Of a stretch of 64,000 bases of DNA, positions 9,767 to 19,064 are shown in pieces. Under the pieces are notes generated by a model. That model saw only the letters and a list, made by a program, of their open reading frames with translations, did no database searches and had not been told where the DNA came from. The DNA comes from Pseudomonas sp. AFG_SD02_1510_Pfu_092 (lineage in GTDB: Bacteria; Pseudomonadota; Gammaproteobacteria; Pseudomonadales; Pseudomonadaceae): positions 1 to 64,000 of the forward strand of contig NZ_PUQD01000015.1 in the NCBI RefSeq assembly GCF_003331055.1, given 5' to 3'. Made by a program: the position numbers and the translations under genes. The number at the start of each line of letters is the position of its first letter. Position 1 is the first letter of the stretch.

Positions 9767-10747
9767 ATGAGCGAAGAATCCCCCCTGCTGCTCCCCGCCC
9801 CCAGCGAACCCACTGCCGCCCCAGTCCGCACCCGCCGGCCACGCCAGCGCAAGCCAGAGCCGACCATCACCCGCGTCAGCCAGCAACCCGCAGCGCTGGA
9901 AGTTGCCACCGCCCCCAAGGGCAGCAACGAAGACAGCACCTCGGCGCGCCTGCCAGCCAGCTACCCCTACCGCACCCGCCTGCGCCGCCAGGATTACGAG
10001 AAGGCCAAGCATGCGCTGCAGATCGAGCTGCTGAAGGTGCAGAGCTGGGTGAAGGAAACCGGCCAGCGCGTGGTGATCCTGTTCGAAGGGCGCGATGCTG
10101 CGGGCAAGGGCGGTACGATCAAGCGTTTCATGGAACACCTCAACCCGCGTGGCGCGCGCATCGTCGCCCTGGAGAAGCCTTCCGAGCAGGAAAAAGGCCA
10201 GTGGTACTTCCAGCGCTACATCCAGCACCTGCCCACGGCAGGCGAAATGGTGTTCTTCGACCGCTCCTGGTACAACCGCGCCGGGGTCGAAAAGGTGATG
10301 GATTTCTGCACGCCGCTGCAGTACCTGGAATTCATGCGCCAGGCGCCGGACCTTGAGCGCATGCTGTGCAACAGCGGCATCCTGCTGTTCAAGTACTGGT
10401 TCTCGGTGAACCGCGAAGAGCAGCTGCGCCGCTTCATCTCGCGCCGCGACGACCCACTCAAGCACTGGAAGCTGTCGCCCATCGACATCAAGTCGCTGGA
10501 CAAATGGGAGGACTACACCGCGGCCAAGGAAGCGATGTTCTTCCATACCGACACGGCCGACGCACCATGGACGGTGATCAAGTCCGACGACAAGAAGCGC
10601 GCGCGGATCAACTGCATCCGGCATTTTCTGCATGCGCTGGACTACCCGGGCAAGGACCACAGCGTGGCCCATGCGCCGGACTTACAGCTGGTGGGGCGGG
10701 CATCGCGAGGGTTTGAGGAGGATGAGCCTACTCCGCTCGCCAGCTGA
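9767..10747 (+). CDS. ppk2: Polyphosphate kinase 2 family protein
   Basis: This 326-aa PPK2-family enzyme transfers phosphate between polyphosphate and nucleotides (ADP/GDP or NMPs, depending on subclass). It has Walker A GRDAAGKG (residues 108-115), the lid arginines, and Walker B FFDRSWYNRAG (about 163-173). The C-terminus holds RRDDPLKHWKLSPID and WTVIKSDDKKRARI, diagnostic for the family. The first 60 residues are a proline/basic-rich disordered tail. The single-domain form suggests subclass I or III; the exact nucleotide preference is not visible. Confidence 0.93.
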   Translation: MSEESPLLLPAPSEPTAAPVRTRRPRQRKPEPTITRVSQQPAALEVATAPKGSNEDSTSARLPASYPYRTRLRRQDYEKAKHALQIELLKVQSWVKETGQRVVILFEGRDAAGKGGTIKRFMEHLNPRGARIVALEKPSEQEKGQWYFQRYIQHLPTAGEMVFFDRSWYNRAGVEKVMDFCTPLQYLEFMRQAPDLERMLCNSGILLFKYWFSVNREEQLRRFISRRDDPLKHWKLSPIDIKSLDKWEDYTAAKEAMFFHTDTADAPWTVIKSDDKKRARINCIRHFLHALDYPGKDHSVAHAPDLQLVGRASRGFEEDEPTPLAS

Positions 10748-10751
10748 ATCG

Positions 10752-10918
10752 CCGGGGCTGCTTTGCAGCCCATCGCCGGCAAGCCAGCTCCCACAGGGAT
10801 CGCGCCAGCTTCAGAAATTGAGTAAGACAGTTGCTCCCACAGGATTTGCACCGACCTTGAGCTTGGCGCAGTAACTGTGGAAGCTGGCTTGCCGGCGATT
10901 GGGGCGCGCAGCGGCCCG
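10752..10918. repeat. REP-like inverted pair
   Basis: CATCGCCGGCAAGCCAGCTC and GAGCTGGCTTGCCGGCGAT-like arms face each other, with GGGGCTGCTTTGCAGCCC at the left end. The right arm is slightly degenerate. Confidence 0.75.
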
Positions 10919-10994
10919 CTTTGCGCAACACTTGGGTTTCCCGGGCAACTGCGCTTCAATACGCGCACTTTTCCGACACACCCCAAGGATTCCC

Positions 10995-11441
10995 ATGGCC
11001 ACCCCTACCAAACAACAGAAACGCGCCAAACGCGCCGCCAGCAAGGCCAAGCAGAACCGCATGGTGCGCAGTGGCCAGGCGGTCAAGGCCAGTGCCGGTG
11101 ACAGCGCCAGCGTCGAGCAGGTGTACAACAAGGCCATGGAATCGGGCAGCTACGACGCCATGTTCAAGAAAATGAAGGAAGCCCAGGAAGGCGGCGGCCT
11201 GGTGCCGATGATTTCGGTGTTCCTGGTCGACCCGCTGCTGGCCTTGGTGCTCAAGGGGCACAAGGAAGAACACGCCACCGATTACATCGTGCTGGTGTTC
11301 AATGCCTACCGCAAATGGCTGGACGGGGCTGATGAAGAAGCCACCATGGCCTGGCTGGAGAGCGATGAGTTCCAGGCCGCCTATGTGGCGGCTTCGGAAG
11401 CGGTGGCCAAGCAGCAGCAACAGCAGAAGCAGTTTGGCTGA
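10995..11441 (+). CDS. Conserved hypothetical protein with basic N-terminus
   Basis: This is a 148-aa soluble protein. Residues 1-35 are strongly basic (KQQKRAKRAASKAKQNR), suggesting nucleic-acid or ribosome contact. The rest is helical and acidic, and it ends in a Gln-rich tail (KQQQQQKQFG). I do not recognise a functional domain. The start at 10995 is chosen over an upstream frame because of the AAGGAT ribosome site 6 bases before the ATG. Flanked by REP pairs on both sides, it is probably monocistronic. Confidence 0.75.
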   Translation: MATPTKQQKRAKRAASKAKQNRMVRSGQAVKASAGDSASVEQVYNKAMESGSYDAMFKKMKEAQEGGGLVPMISVFLVDPLLALVLKGHKEEHATDYIVLVFNAYRKWLDGADEEATMAWLESDEFQAAYVAASEAVAKQQQQQKQFG

Positions 11442-11460
11442 TATGGCTGGGTAACCTGCA

Positions 11461-11556
11461 CCGGCCTCTTCGCGGGCGCGCCCGCTCCCACAAGGGGCTC
11501 CACTGGTCTTGAGGCCTGTGGCGAACCTGTGGGAGCGGGTTTACCCGCGAAGAGGC
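11461..11556. repeat. REP inverted pair
   Basis: CCTCTTCGCGGGCGCGCCCG and GGGAGCGGGTTTACCCGCG arms in opposite orientation lie between convergent genes. Confidence 0.85.
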
Positions 11557-11572
11557 AAGCATAGGCAACAAA

Positions 11573-11606
11573 AAAGGCCGCGCCCTACCCAGGACGCGGC
11601 CTTTTC
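11573..11606 (-). terminator. Rho-independent terminator of the amino-acid permease
   Basis: Read on the minus strand, AAAGGCCGCGTCC...GGGCGCGGCC is a strong stem followed by TTTTTT, lying 18 bp after the permease stop codon. The plus direction has only TTTTC. Confidence 0.85.
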
Positions 11607-11623
11607 ATTACCGCCAGCGCAGA

Positions 11624-13009
11624 TCAGTTATCCAGCGCGACCCGCCCGGCAGCTTCGCGCTTGCGGTGCACCAGCAAGCCAGCCGCCACCACACCAATGC
11701 TCAGCAGTGCGGTCGCGATGATCTCGGCGCGGTGGTCCTCCCGCAGCGCCATCACCACCAGAATCGCCACGATGAAGGCAATGGTCGCCCAGGTCAGGCC
11801 TGGGAACAGCCACATCTTGAAGGTGATCTTCTCGCCACGGGCCTCACGCTGGGCACGCATGCGCAGCTGCGACACGGCAATCACCAGGTACACCAGCAGG
11901 GCAATGGCACCGGAGCTTGCCAGCAGGAACTCGAACACCTGGGCCGGGGCCACGAAGTTGGCGAACACACAGAGGAACGCCGCCGCGGTGGACAGCAGAA
12001 CCGCCACATGCGGGGTCGCCGCCTTGGTGGTGCGCTGGGCGATGGCCGGCGCGTCACCACGCTTGCTCAGCGAGAACAGCATGCGCGACGAGGTGTACAG
12101 CGCCGAGTTCAGGCAGCTGGTCACGGCGATCAGCACGACGATGTCGACGATCAGCTTGGCGTTCGGCACGCCGATACGGCTCAGCACGGTCTGGTAGGAA
12201 CCGGTCTCGGCCAGGGCCGGGTCGTTCCAAGGTACCAGGGCCACGACCAGGAAGATCGACACCAGGTAGAACAGGCAGATACGCCAGATCACCGAGTTGG
12301 TCGCGCGGCTGATCTGCTTGCCCGGGTCCTTCGACTCGGCAGCGGCGATGGTGACGATTTCGGTACCCATGAACGAGAACATGGTGGTCAGCATGGCTGC
12401 CAGCACTGCGCCCAGGCCGTTAGGCATGAAGCCCTGGGTGTCGAACAGGTGGCTGGCACCGCTCACCTGGCTGCTCGGCACGAAACCGAACAAGGCCGCA
12501 CAACCCACGGCGATGAAGCCGATGATCGCCAACACCTTGAGCAGGGCGAACCAGAACTCGAACTCGCCGTAGTTCTTCACGCTGCACAGGTTGGTCAGGG
12601 TCAGCGCCAGGGTGATGACCAGGGAGAACGCCCACAGGTCAACCGCAGGGAACCAGGCATGCAGAATGGCCGCGGCGGCGTTGGCTTCCAGCGGAATTAC
12701 CAGCACCCAGAACCACCAGTACAGCCAGCCGATGGTGAAACCGGCCCAGCGCCCGATGGCGCGGTCGGCATAAGTAGAGAAAGAACCGGTGTCCGGCGAA
12801 GCGACGGCCATTTCACCCAGCATGCGCATCACCAGCACCACCAGCGTACCGGCGGCAGCGTAGGCCAGCAGCACGGCCGGGCCGGCAGCAGCGATGGCGT
12901 GGCCGGAGCCGACGAACAGGCCGGCACCGATGACGCCAGCGATGGACAGCATGGTCACATGCCGTTGTTTGAGCCCCTGAGCGAGGTCATTGGAATTGTT
13001 ACCGCTCAT
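11624..13009 (-). CDS. Amino-acid permease, GabP-like (APC superfamily)
   Basis: This 461-aa carrier has twelve predicted membrane helices. It begins GLKQRHVTMLSIAGVIGAGLFVGSG, the amino-acid permease signature, and has LGEMAVASPDTGSFSTYADRAIGRWAG in helix 3. It most resembles the GabP/AnsP/CycA group of proton symporters. A 4-aminobutyrate substrate is likely from overall resemblance but cannot be proven from sequence. The start at 13009 (MSGNNSND) has an AGGT ribosome site; an in-frame upstream extension of 42 residues is not membrane-like and is rejected. Confidence 0.85.
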   Translation of the reverse strand: MSGNNSNDLAQGLKQRHVTMLSIAGVIGAGLFVGSGHAIAAAGPAVLLAYAAAGTLVVLVMRMLGEMAVASPDTGSFSTYADRAIGRWAGFTIGWLYWWFWVLVIPLEANAAAAILHAWFPAVDLWAFSLVITLALTLTNLCSVKNYGEFEFWFALLKVLAIIGFIAVGCAALFGFVPSSQVSGASHLFDTQGFMPNGLGAVLAAMLTTMFSFMGTEIVTIAAAESKDPGKQISRATNSVIWRICLFYLVSIFLVVALVPWNDPALAETGSYQTVLSRIGVPNAKLIVDIVVLIAVTSCLNSALYTSSRMLFSLSKRGDAPAIAQRTTKAATPHVAVLLSTAAAFLCVFANFVAPAQVFEFLLASSGAIALLVYLVIAVSQLRMRAQREARGEKITFKMWLFPGLTWATIAFIVAILVVMALREDHRAEIIATALLSIGVVAAGLLVHRKREAAGRVALDN

Positions 13010-13673
13010 TGAAACTACCTTTGTAAGGAGTGGACCACGCCGACTGCGGTTACGGAGCGCGCCTGGGGTTGACCTGGGCGTCGCTGCAATCGGCGGTTTC
13101 CTACTAGCAATAAGCGCGCCAGGTGCTGAATGCATTCGTCAGAAAAGCCGGCAGGCCTTTTGTCATGGGGTTTGGCGGGCTTTCAGCCAAGGCCTGACCG
13201 AAAGGCCGCCAAATCAGCAGATTACTGAAATACCCACTTACAAACGCACCAAAGGTGCTCCTCGGTAACACCTGTGCACCCGTGCAATGCGCAAAAGTGC
13301 AACCTGAAGGTACAACCCATAGGCCTGACCGCAGCCGTTCGCGGGCTTGCCCGCTCCCACAGGTGAGGTGCAACCATTGGGGCCTTTTATATAGGCTGTA
13401 ACAGCCGGCGTGGCCGCGAATGGTCTAAAACCGCTTCCATGAGCCGGCCAAAGCTGGCACCATCGCGCCTTTTTTCATCAAGGCTCTGGTGCTGGGCGAC
13501 ACCTTCGCGGACATCCGCGCGACGTTGCGCTGCGACGATGCGACAAACTGCCCCACCAGCGCCCCGAGTTCCCTGCGACCCTGTTGGCCGTGCCAATGCC
13601 GCTATGCTAGCTTGGCGCACGCCAGGAAGGCCGCCAACAGCTGGGAACGCACCCGTACACATGAGGACCGCAC
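13010..13673. other. Intergenic region between divergent transporter genes
   Basis: These 664 bases should hold both divergent promoters. A single REP (GTTCGCGGGCTTGCCCGCTC) lies at about 13337-13365. No other gene, RNA or clear operator is visible to me. Confidence 0.5.
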
Positions 13674-14447
13674 ATGGCTCAGGCCACGCCCGCGCTGGAA
13701 ATCCGCAATCTGCACAAACGCTACGGCGAGCAGGAAATTCTCAAGGGCATTTCGCTGACCGCACGCGACGGTGACGTGATCTCCATCCTGGGGTCGTCCG
13801 GCTCCGGCAAGTCCACCCTGCTGCGCTGCATCAACCTGCTCGAAAACCCGCACCAGGGCGAAATCCTGGTCGCTGGTGAATCGCTCAAGCTCAAGGCCGC
13901 CAAGAACGGCGACCTGATCGCTGCCGACAACCGCCAGATCAACCGCCTGCGCAGCGAGATCGGCTTCGTCTTCCAGAACTTCAACCTGTGGCCGCACATG
14001 TCGATCCTCGACAACATCATCGAGGCGCCACGCCGGGTGCTCGGCCAGAGCAAGGCCGAGGCCATCGAAGCCGCCGAAGCGCTGCTGAACAAGGTTGGCA
14101 TCTACGACAAGCGCCACAGTTACCCCGCCCAGCTTTCCGGTGGCCAGCAACAGCGCGCCGCCATTGCCCGTACCCTGGCCATGAAACCCAAGGTCATCCT
14201 GTTCGACGAGCCAACTTCGGCGCTCGACCCGGAAATGGTCCAGGAAGTGCTAAACGTTATCCGCGCATTGGCCGAAGAAGGCCGTACCATGCTGCTGGTG
14301 ACGCACGAGATGAACTTTGCCCGCCATGTGTCCAGTGAAGTCGTCTTCCTGCACCAGGGCCTGGTAGAAGAGCAGGGATCGCCGCAGCAGGTCTTCGAGA
14401 ACCCGACCTCGGCGCGTTGCAAGCAATTCATGTCCAGCCACCGCTAA
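13674..14447 (+). CDS. Polar amino-acid ABC transporter, ATP-binding protein
   Basis: This 257-aa ATPase of the HisP/GlnQ type has Walker [11 protein letters not shown]-loop FQNFNLW, signature LSGGQQQR, Walker [13 protein letters not shown] and H-loop LLVTHEM. It energises the importer encoded by the next three genes. It is the first gene of the cluster, ending 11 bp before the binding-protein gene. The order ATPase-binding protein-permease-permease and the family point to uptake of polar or basic amino acids (histidine, arginine or similar); the exact substrate is not readable from sequence. Confidence 0.93.
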   Translation: MAQATPALEIRNLHKRYGEQEILKGISLTARDGDVISILGSSGSGKSTLLRCINLLENPHQGEILVAGESLKLKAAKNGDLIAADNRQINRLRSEIGFVFQNFNLWPHMSILDNIIEAPRRVLGQSKAEAIEAAEALLNKVGIYDKRHSYPAQLSGGQQQRAAIARTLAMKPKVILFDEPTSALDPEMVQEVLNVIRALAEEGRTMLLVTHEMNFARHVSSEVVFLHQGLVEEQGSPQQVFENPTSARCKQFMSSHR

Positions 14448-14458
14448 CGGAGCAATAC

Positions 14459-15214
14459 ATGCACACTTACAAGAAGTTCCTCCTGGCAGCTGCTGCCACG
14501 CTGGTGATGTCGGCCAACGCCCTGGCCGCAGAAAAACTGCGCATGGGTATCGAAGCTGCCTACCCACCGTTCAACAACAAGGATGCCAGCGGTAACGTGG
14601 TCGGCTTCGACAAGGACATCGGCGACGCCCTGTGCGCCAAGATGAAAGTCGAGTGCTCGGTGGTCACCTCCGACTGGGACGGCATCATCCCTGCGCTGAA
14701 CGCCAAGAAGTTCGACTTCCTGGTGTCGTCGCTGTCGATCACCGACGAGCGCAAGCAGGCGGTGGACTTCACCGAGCCGTACTACTCCAACAAGCTGCAG
14801 TTCATCGCACCGAAGAACGTCGACTTCAAGACCGACAAGGCCTCGCTCAAAGGCAAGGTGATCGGCACCCAGCGCGCCACCCTGGCCGGCACCTGGCTGG
14901 AAGACAACTACGGTGACGACGTAGAGATCAAACTGTACGACACCCAGGAAAACGCCTACCTCGACCTGGTTTCCGGGCGCATCGACGGCATCCTGGCCGA
15001 CAAGTACGTGCAGTACGAGTGGCTGAAGAGCAAAGACGGCTCGAGCTTCGAGTTCAAGGGCGAGCCGGTGATGGACAGCGACAAGATCGGCATTGCCGTG
15101 CGCAAGGGTGACACCAAGCTGCGCGACGACCTGAACAAGGCCCTGGCCGAAATCAAGGCCGACGGCACGTACAAGAAGATCAACGACAAGTACTTCCCGT
15201 TCAGCATCGAATGA
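14459..15214 (+). CDS. Polar amino-acid ABC transporter, periplasmic binding protein
   Basis: This 251-aa secreted protein has a Sec signal peptide (KKFLLAAAATLVMSANALAAEK, cleavage after ALA). The mature part is an SBP family 3 domain: LRMGIEAAYPPFNNKD, GFDKDIGDALC, DGIIPALNAKKFDFLVSSLSIT and KQAVDFTEPYY. Such proteins capture a polar amino acid and deliver it to the two permeases downstream. The start at 14459 follows an ACGGAG ribosome site; a longer in-frame start would spoil the signal peptide. Confidence 0.94.
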   Translation: MHTYKKFLLAAAATLVMSANALAAEKLRMGIEAAYPPFNNKDASGNVVGFDKDIGDALCAKMKVECSVVTSDWDGIIPALNAKKFDFLVSSLSITDERKQAVDFTEPYYSNKLQFIAPKNVDFKTDKASLKGKVIGTQRATLAGTWLEDNYGDDVEIKLYDTQENAYLDLVSGRIDGILADKYVQYEWLKSKDGSSFEFKGEPVMDSDKIGIAVRKGDTKLRDDLNKALAEIKADGTYKKINDKYFPFSIE

Positions 15215-15268
15215 TCCGCCCCGACCGGCGCGCCCTTGCGGCGCGCCAGTCCCTAGAATGACCTGCCC

Positions 15269-15964
15269 ATGAATATCGACCTGCACGGATTCGGTCCGGC
15301 CATGATGGCTGGCACCCTGATGACCGTAAAACTGGCGCTTTGCGCCTTGCTGCTGGGCCTGGTGCTGGGCCTGCTCGGCGCCCTGGCCAAGACTTCCACC
15401 ATCAAGCCGCTGCAATGGCTGGGTGGCTTCTATTCCACCCTGGTTCGTGGCGTGCCCGAACTGCTCTGGGTGCTGCTTATCTATTTCGGCACCGTGGGCT
15501 TGATGAACGCCCTGGGTGAAGTCCTGAACCTGCCTGGCCTGGAACTCAGCGCCTTCGCTGCCGGTGTGATTGCCCTGGGCCTGTGCTTCGGCGCCTATGC
15601 CACCGAAGTGTTCCGTGGCGCCATCCTGGCGATCCCCAAGGGCCACCGTGAGGCCGGCCTGGCGCTGGGCCTGTCCAAGGGCCGCATCCTATCGCGGATC
15701 ATCCTGCCGCAGATGTGGCGCATTGCCCTGCCCGGCCTTGGCAACCTGTTCATGATCCTCATGAAGGACACCGCGCTGGTGTCGGTGATCGGCCTGGAAG
15801 AAATCATGCGCCACGCACAAATCGGCGTGACCGTGACCAAGGAGCCGTTCACCTTCTATATGGTCGCGGCCTGCATCTACCTGAGCCTGACCATCATCGC
15901 CATGACCGGCATGTACTTCATGGAAAAACGCGCCGCTCGCGGCTTTGCGAGGGCCGAGCAATGA
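15269..15964 (+). CDS. Polar amino-acid ABC transporter, permease (HisQ/ArtQ type)
   Basis: This 231-aa inner-membrane permease has about five helices and the binding-protein-dependent transport signature, with the EAA loop REAGLALGLSKGRILSRIILPQ that contacts the ATPase. The N-terminal motif GTLMTVKLALCALLLG is typical of the His/Glu/Gln/Arg/opine group. It pairs with the next permease, whose start overlaps its stop by 4 bp. Confidence 0.92.
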   Translation: MNIDLHGFGPAMMAGTLMTVKLALCALLLGLVLGLLGALAKTSTIKPLQWLGGFYSTLVRGVPELLWVLLIYFGTVGLMNALGEVLNLPGLELSAFAAGVIALGLCFGAYATEVFRGAILAIPKGHREAGLALGLSKGRILSRIILPQMWRIALPGLGNLFMILMKDTALVSVIGLEEIMRHAQIGVTVTKEPFTFYMVAACIYLSLTIIAMTGMYFMEKRAARGFARAEQ

Positions 15965-16650
15965 ATTGGGAAGTCATCATCAAATGGCTGCCACGCCTGG
16001 CCCAGGGTGCGACCCTGACCCTGGAGCTGGTGGCCTTGGCGGTGGTTGCCGGGTTGATCCTGGCCATCCCGTTGGGCATCGCCCGCTCCTCGCGCCACTG
16101 GTACGTGCGCGCGGTGCCGTTCAGCTACATCTTCTTCTTCCGTGGCACGCCGCTGCTGGTGCAGCTGTTTCTGGTCTACTACGGCCTGGCGCAGTTCGAT
16201 GCGGTGCGTTCGAGTTCGTTGTGGCCGTACCTGCGCGACCCGTTCTGGTGCACCGTACTGACCATGACCCTGCACACGGCCGCCTACATCGCCGAAATCC
16301 TGCGCGGCGCGCTGCAGTCGATCCCCAAGGGTGAGATCGAGGCGGCACGGGCGCTGGGCATGTCGCGGGGCAAGACGCTGTTCTACATCATGCTGCCACG
16401 CGCCGCGCGCATCGGCCTGCCGGCGTACAGCAACGAAGTGATCCTGATGCTCAAGGCCAGCGCCCTGGCCAGTACCGTGACCCTGCTGGAACTGACCGGC
16501 ATGGCCCGTACCATCATTGCCCGCACCTACCTGCCAGTGGAAATCTTCTTCGCCGCCGGTATTTTCTACCTGGTGATCTCCTTCGTGCTGGTACAAGGCT
16601 TCAAGCTGCTGGAGCGCTGGCTGCGCGTAGACGCCTGCCAGGGCCGCTGA
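15961..16650 (+). CDS. Polar amino-acid ABC transporter, permease (HisM type)
   Basis: This 229-aa permease forms the second half of the transmembrane channel. It shows GATLTLELVALAVVAG at the N-terminus, FFRGTPLLVQLFLVYYG, and the EAA loop GEIEAARALGMSRGKTLFYIMLP. ATG at 15961 overlaps the previous gene (ATGA), so translation is coupled. It is the last gene of the transporter cluster; a REP follows. Confidence 0.92.
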   Translation: MNWEVIIKWLPRLAQGATLTLELVALAVVAGLILAIPLGIARSSRHWYVRAVPFSYIFFFRGTPLLVQLFLVYYGLAQFDAVRSSSLWPYLRDPFWCTVLTMTLHTAAYIAEILRGALQSIPKGEIEAARALGMSRGKTLFYIMLPRAARIGLPAYSNEVILMLKASALASTVTLLELTGMARTIIARTYLPVEIFFAAGIFYLVISFVLVQGFKLLERWLRVDACQGR

Positions 16651-16698
16651 ACCAACCGCCCCCACAGGTAAATCACCGCACTCGAGTGCTGTGATATA

Positions 16699-16732
16699 CC
16701 CTGTGGGAGCGGGTTCACCCGCGAAGAGGCCC
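16699..16732. repeat. Single REP element
   Basis: CCTGTGGGAGCGGG...CCCGCGAAGAGGC in one orientation, between the permease and methyltransferase genes. A degenerate partner (CCCCCACAGGTA) lies at about 16659. Confidence 0.75.
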
Positions 16733-16752
16733 TAAAACCCACCACAAATCCC

Positions 16753-17958
16753 ATGCCCAACCACCTCCACAGCCATCACCTGACCACCCGCTTCCAGGCC
16801 CTCGACCAGTTCCTGCTCGAGCACCAGCAGCTGTGGAAACCCCGCCCCTTCACCACCCTGCAATTGCCTTGGGAAACCACCCACCCCGAGCTGGCCGCGC
16901 ACCTGCGCCAATGCCCGCTGGCAGACGCCGAAGCCGAAATCGCTACCGAGACCTTGCCCGCCCCGTTCCCACAACTGGCCCGGCAAGCCCAACAGCTAGC
17001 CACCGTCGGCAACCTCCCGGCAACCGACCTGCCCCCCGCCGCCCACCGCCTCGACGTCGCCGTCCCCGGTCGCAAGTGGCAGCAGATCGAAGCCTTCGCC
17101 AGCCACCTGGCCTTCCGCGAGCAGCCCCACCACTGGCTGGACTGGTGTTCCGGCAAAGGCCACCTCGGCCGCCGCCTGCTGCAACCCGGCCAGCAACTGA
17201 CCTGCCTGGAATACGACGCCGAACTGGTCGCCGCCGGCCAGGCCCTGAGCGCCCACCACCACCTGCCGGTGCACCACGTGCATCAGGATGTGCTGGCCAA
17301 CGACAGCGCCCGCCACCTGGCTGACTACAAAAGCGTGGTCGCCCTGCACGCCTGCGGCGACCTGCATGTACGCCTGCTGCAACTGGCCAGCCAGCAGGGT
17401 TGCCGGCAACTGGCCGTGGCGCCCTGCTGCTACAACCGCATCGCCGCGCCGCAGTACCAGGCGTTATCCACAGCCGCAAAAGCTTCCGGCCTGCAATTGT
17501 CATTGGACGACCTTGGCCTGCCCCTGAGCGAAACCGTCACCGCCGGCGCCCGCGTACGGCGCCAGCGCGACAGCTCGATGGCCCGCCGCCTGGGCTTCGA
17601 CCTGCTGCAACGCCAGCAGCGCCAGACCGACGAGTACCTGCCGACGCCATCACTGCCCGTGGCCTGGCTGGAAAAGCCCTTTGAGGCCTACTGCCGCGAC
17701 CTGGCCGAACTCAAGCAGTTGCAACTGACCGGGCACCCGGACTGGGCTGCGCTGGAAGCCGCCGGTTGGCAGCGCCTGGCCGAAGTACGCAACCTGGAGC
17801 GCGTGCGCAACCTGTTCCGCCGGCCGCTGGAGCTGTGGCTGGTACTCGATCGCGCATTGTTCCTCGAAGAACACGGCTACGAGGTGCGCCTGGGCCTGTT
17901 CTGCGATTACCCGCTCACCCCGCGCAACTTGCTGATCCTGGCTGAACGCGACCGTTAG
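16753..17958 (+). CDS. SAM-dependent methyltransferase domain protein
   Basis: This 401-aa protein has a class I methyltransferase core in its middle: motif I WLDWCSGKGHLGRRLL (about residues 132-147), an acidic ribose-binding position in LTCLEYDAELV, and VVALHACGDLH followed by the APCCYNRI motif. The APCCY-type motif is typical of the METTL25/RRNAD1-like methyltransferase family. Substrate and physiological role are unknown. No good Shine-Dalgarno precedes the ATG, so translation may be weak or the start may lie elsewhere. Likely cytoplasmic. Confidence 0.85.
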   Translation: MPNHLHSHHLTTRFQALDQFLLEHQQLWKPRPFTTLQLPWETTHPELAAHLRQCPLADAEAEIATETLPAPFPQLARQAQQLATVGNLPATDLPPAAHRLDVAVPGRKWQQIEAFASHLAFREQPHHWLDWCSGKGHLGRRLLQPGQQLTCLEYDAELVAAGQALSAHHHLPVHHVHQDVLANDSARHLADYKSVVALHACGDLHVRLLQLASQQGCRQLAVAPCCYNRIAAPQYQALSTAAKASGLQLSLDDLGLPLSETVTAGARVRRQRDSSMARRLGFDLLQRQQRQTDEYLPTPSLPVAWLEKPFEAYCRDLAELKQLQLTGHPDWAALEAAGWQRLAEVRNLERVRNLFRRPLELWLVLDRALFLEEHGYEVRLGLFCDYPLTPRNLLILAERDR

Positions 17959-18198
17959 CCGCAGCACAACCTGTGGATAACTCTGTGAACAAGCGTGTGA
18001 TTACCTGTTGGATCCAAGCGCTATTTCAAGCGCCGGGCTTATTCCCGAGTACAGGGCAAGGCCAGTAAAAACAGGCGTTTGCGCAAAGACAGGCGGTGTA
18101 GCTGTGCGGCATGCCTTTCGCGCAAGGCGTTAATGCCACTTGTGCATAAACATTTCTTGTGGTTGCACAAGGGGCATCTGCGCGGTGTGCGCCGGAAC

Positions 18199-18489
18199 TC
18201 AATGCGCCTTGTTCTTGGCGATCTCGATATCGTTCATCAGCGCCTTGGCCATGTCGCACAGGTAATCCGCGGCACCGAGGAATTTATGGTCGTCTTCCAT
18301 ATCCCCCTCGCGCAGCAGGTGCTTGATGTAACCCATCAGAATCGAGACATGTTCATAGGCAGCATCGACCGGGACGCCGGGCTCGACACGCAGGAGGTTG
18401 AGGGATGGGTTACCGGCTGCGAGGAAGGTTTCCACGCCGGCGGTGGTGATGGGCTTTGGGCTGTTGGGATCAGATTCGATCTTTTTCAT
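18199..18489 (-). CDS. DUF3077 family protein
   Basis: This 96-aa acidic protein of the pseudomonad-specific DUF3077 family contains EPGVPVDAAYEHVSILMGYIKHLLREGDM and a helical LGAADYLCDMAKALMNDIEIAKNKAH end. Function is unknown. ATG at 18489 has a GGAG ribosome site 7 bases upstream; the two-residue longer TTG start is less likely. The gene is preceded by a structured leader (18500-18665) described separately. Confidence 0.85.
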   Translation of the reverse strand: MKKIESDPNSPKPITTAGVETFLAAGNPSLNLLRVEPGVPVDAAYEHVSILMGYIKHLLREGDMEDDHKFLGAADYLCDMAKALMNDIEIAKNKAH

Positions 18490-18499
18490 GTTCAACTCC

Positions 18500-18665
18500 T
18501 AGTTCAAAAGGAGTCGCCGTGTTCATTCTTTCTCACGGAACGAAGGCGGCAACCGTACACGAGGTGAGAAACCGAGTGAACATAGGAAGCTCGGCCAGAC
18601 CGAAGTCTGCCCGTGCACGGTCGCCATTAAGCAGCCGATACGTTCAAAATCGGGTTCTCACACCC
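18500..18665 (-). promoter_or_regulatory. Candidate structured mRNA leader of the DUF3077 gene
   Basis: Read toward the DUF3077 gene (minus strand), three elements occur in order: GTGAGAACCCGA (18661-18650), TCGGTTTCTCAC (18575-18564) and GTGAGAAA (18536-18529). The middle element can pair with either the upstream or the downstream one, so the two stems exclude each other, as in an attenuator or riboswitch-like switch. A 34-codon frame (18627-18523, ATG to TGA, no Shine-Dalgarno) runs through the same segment. The role is inference from base pairing only. Confidence 0.4.
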
Positions 18666-18808
18666 GGTCGCCAGAGCGACCCGAAAACGGTATCCGTGAG
18701 CGATTTCCCCGACAACAGCGATACTTCGGCGGCGTGCGTAGGATAGTTCCGAAGCATCCAAACCCTGAAGCCATTAGCCCCCTAGTTCAGAATTTTCGTA
18801 CGGCTGAT
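18666..18808. other. Upstream part of the DUF3077 gene region
   Basis: Nothing coding is seen. This stretch should contain the promoter for the DUF3077 transcript on the minus strand, but I cannot place -35 and -10 boxes with confidence. Confidence 0.3.
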
Positions 18809-18903
18809 GGCCCTTTCGCGGGTAAACCCGCTCCCACAGGTACTCACCAGGACGTAAGAACAGTGATATTCCCTGTGGGAGCGGGTTTACCCGCGAAGAG
18901 GCC
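18809..18903. repeat. REP inverted pair
   Basis: TTCGCGGGTAAACCCGCTCC and GGAGCGGGTTTACCCGCGAA arms face each other about 30 bp apart. They are nearly perfect copies. Confidence 0.9.
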
Positions 18904-19064
18904 AGAACAGGCAACAAAAAAGCTAAAGCCTCACCGCTGATCCCGCCCAGCGGTGTATTATCCGCCCCCCAAAACATTAAAAAGTGACGTCGCGCGCTGC
19001 CCGCCAGCCCCGCGACCTTCTGGCGTTGCGCCAGAACCGACATGGACCAACGGACCCGACCATC

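Noticed and set aside
17967..18198. DnaA-box-like word and possible small ORF after the methyltransferase gene
   Set aside because: A single TGTGGATAA does not make an origin, and the ORF on either strand lacks ribosome site and coding character.
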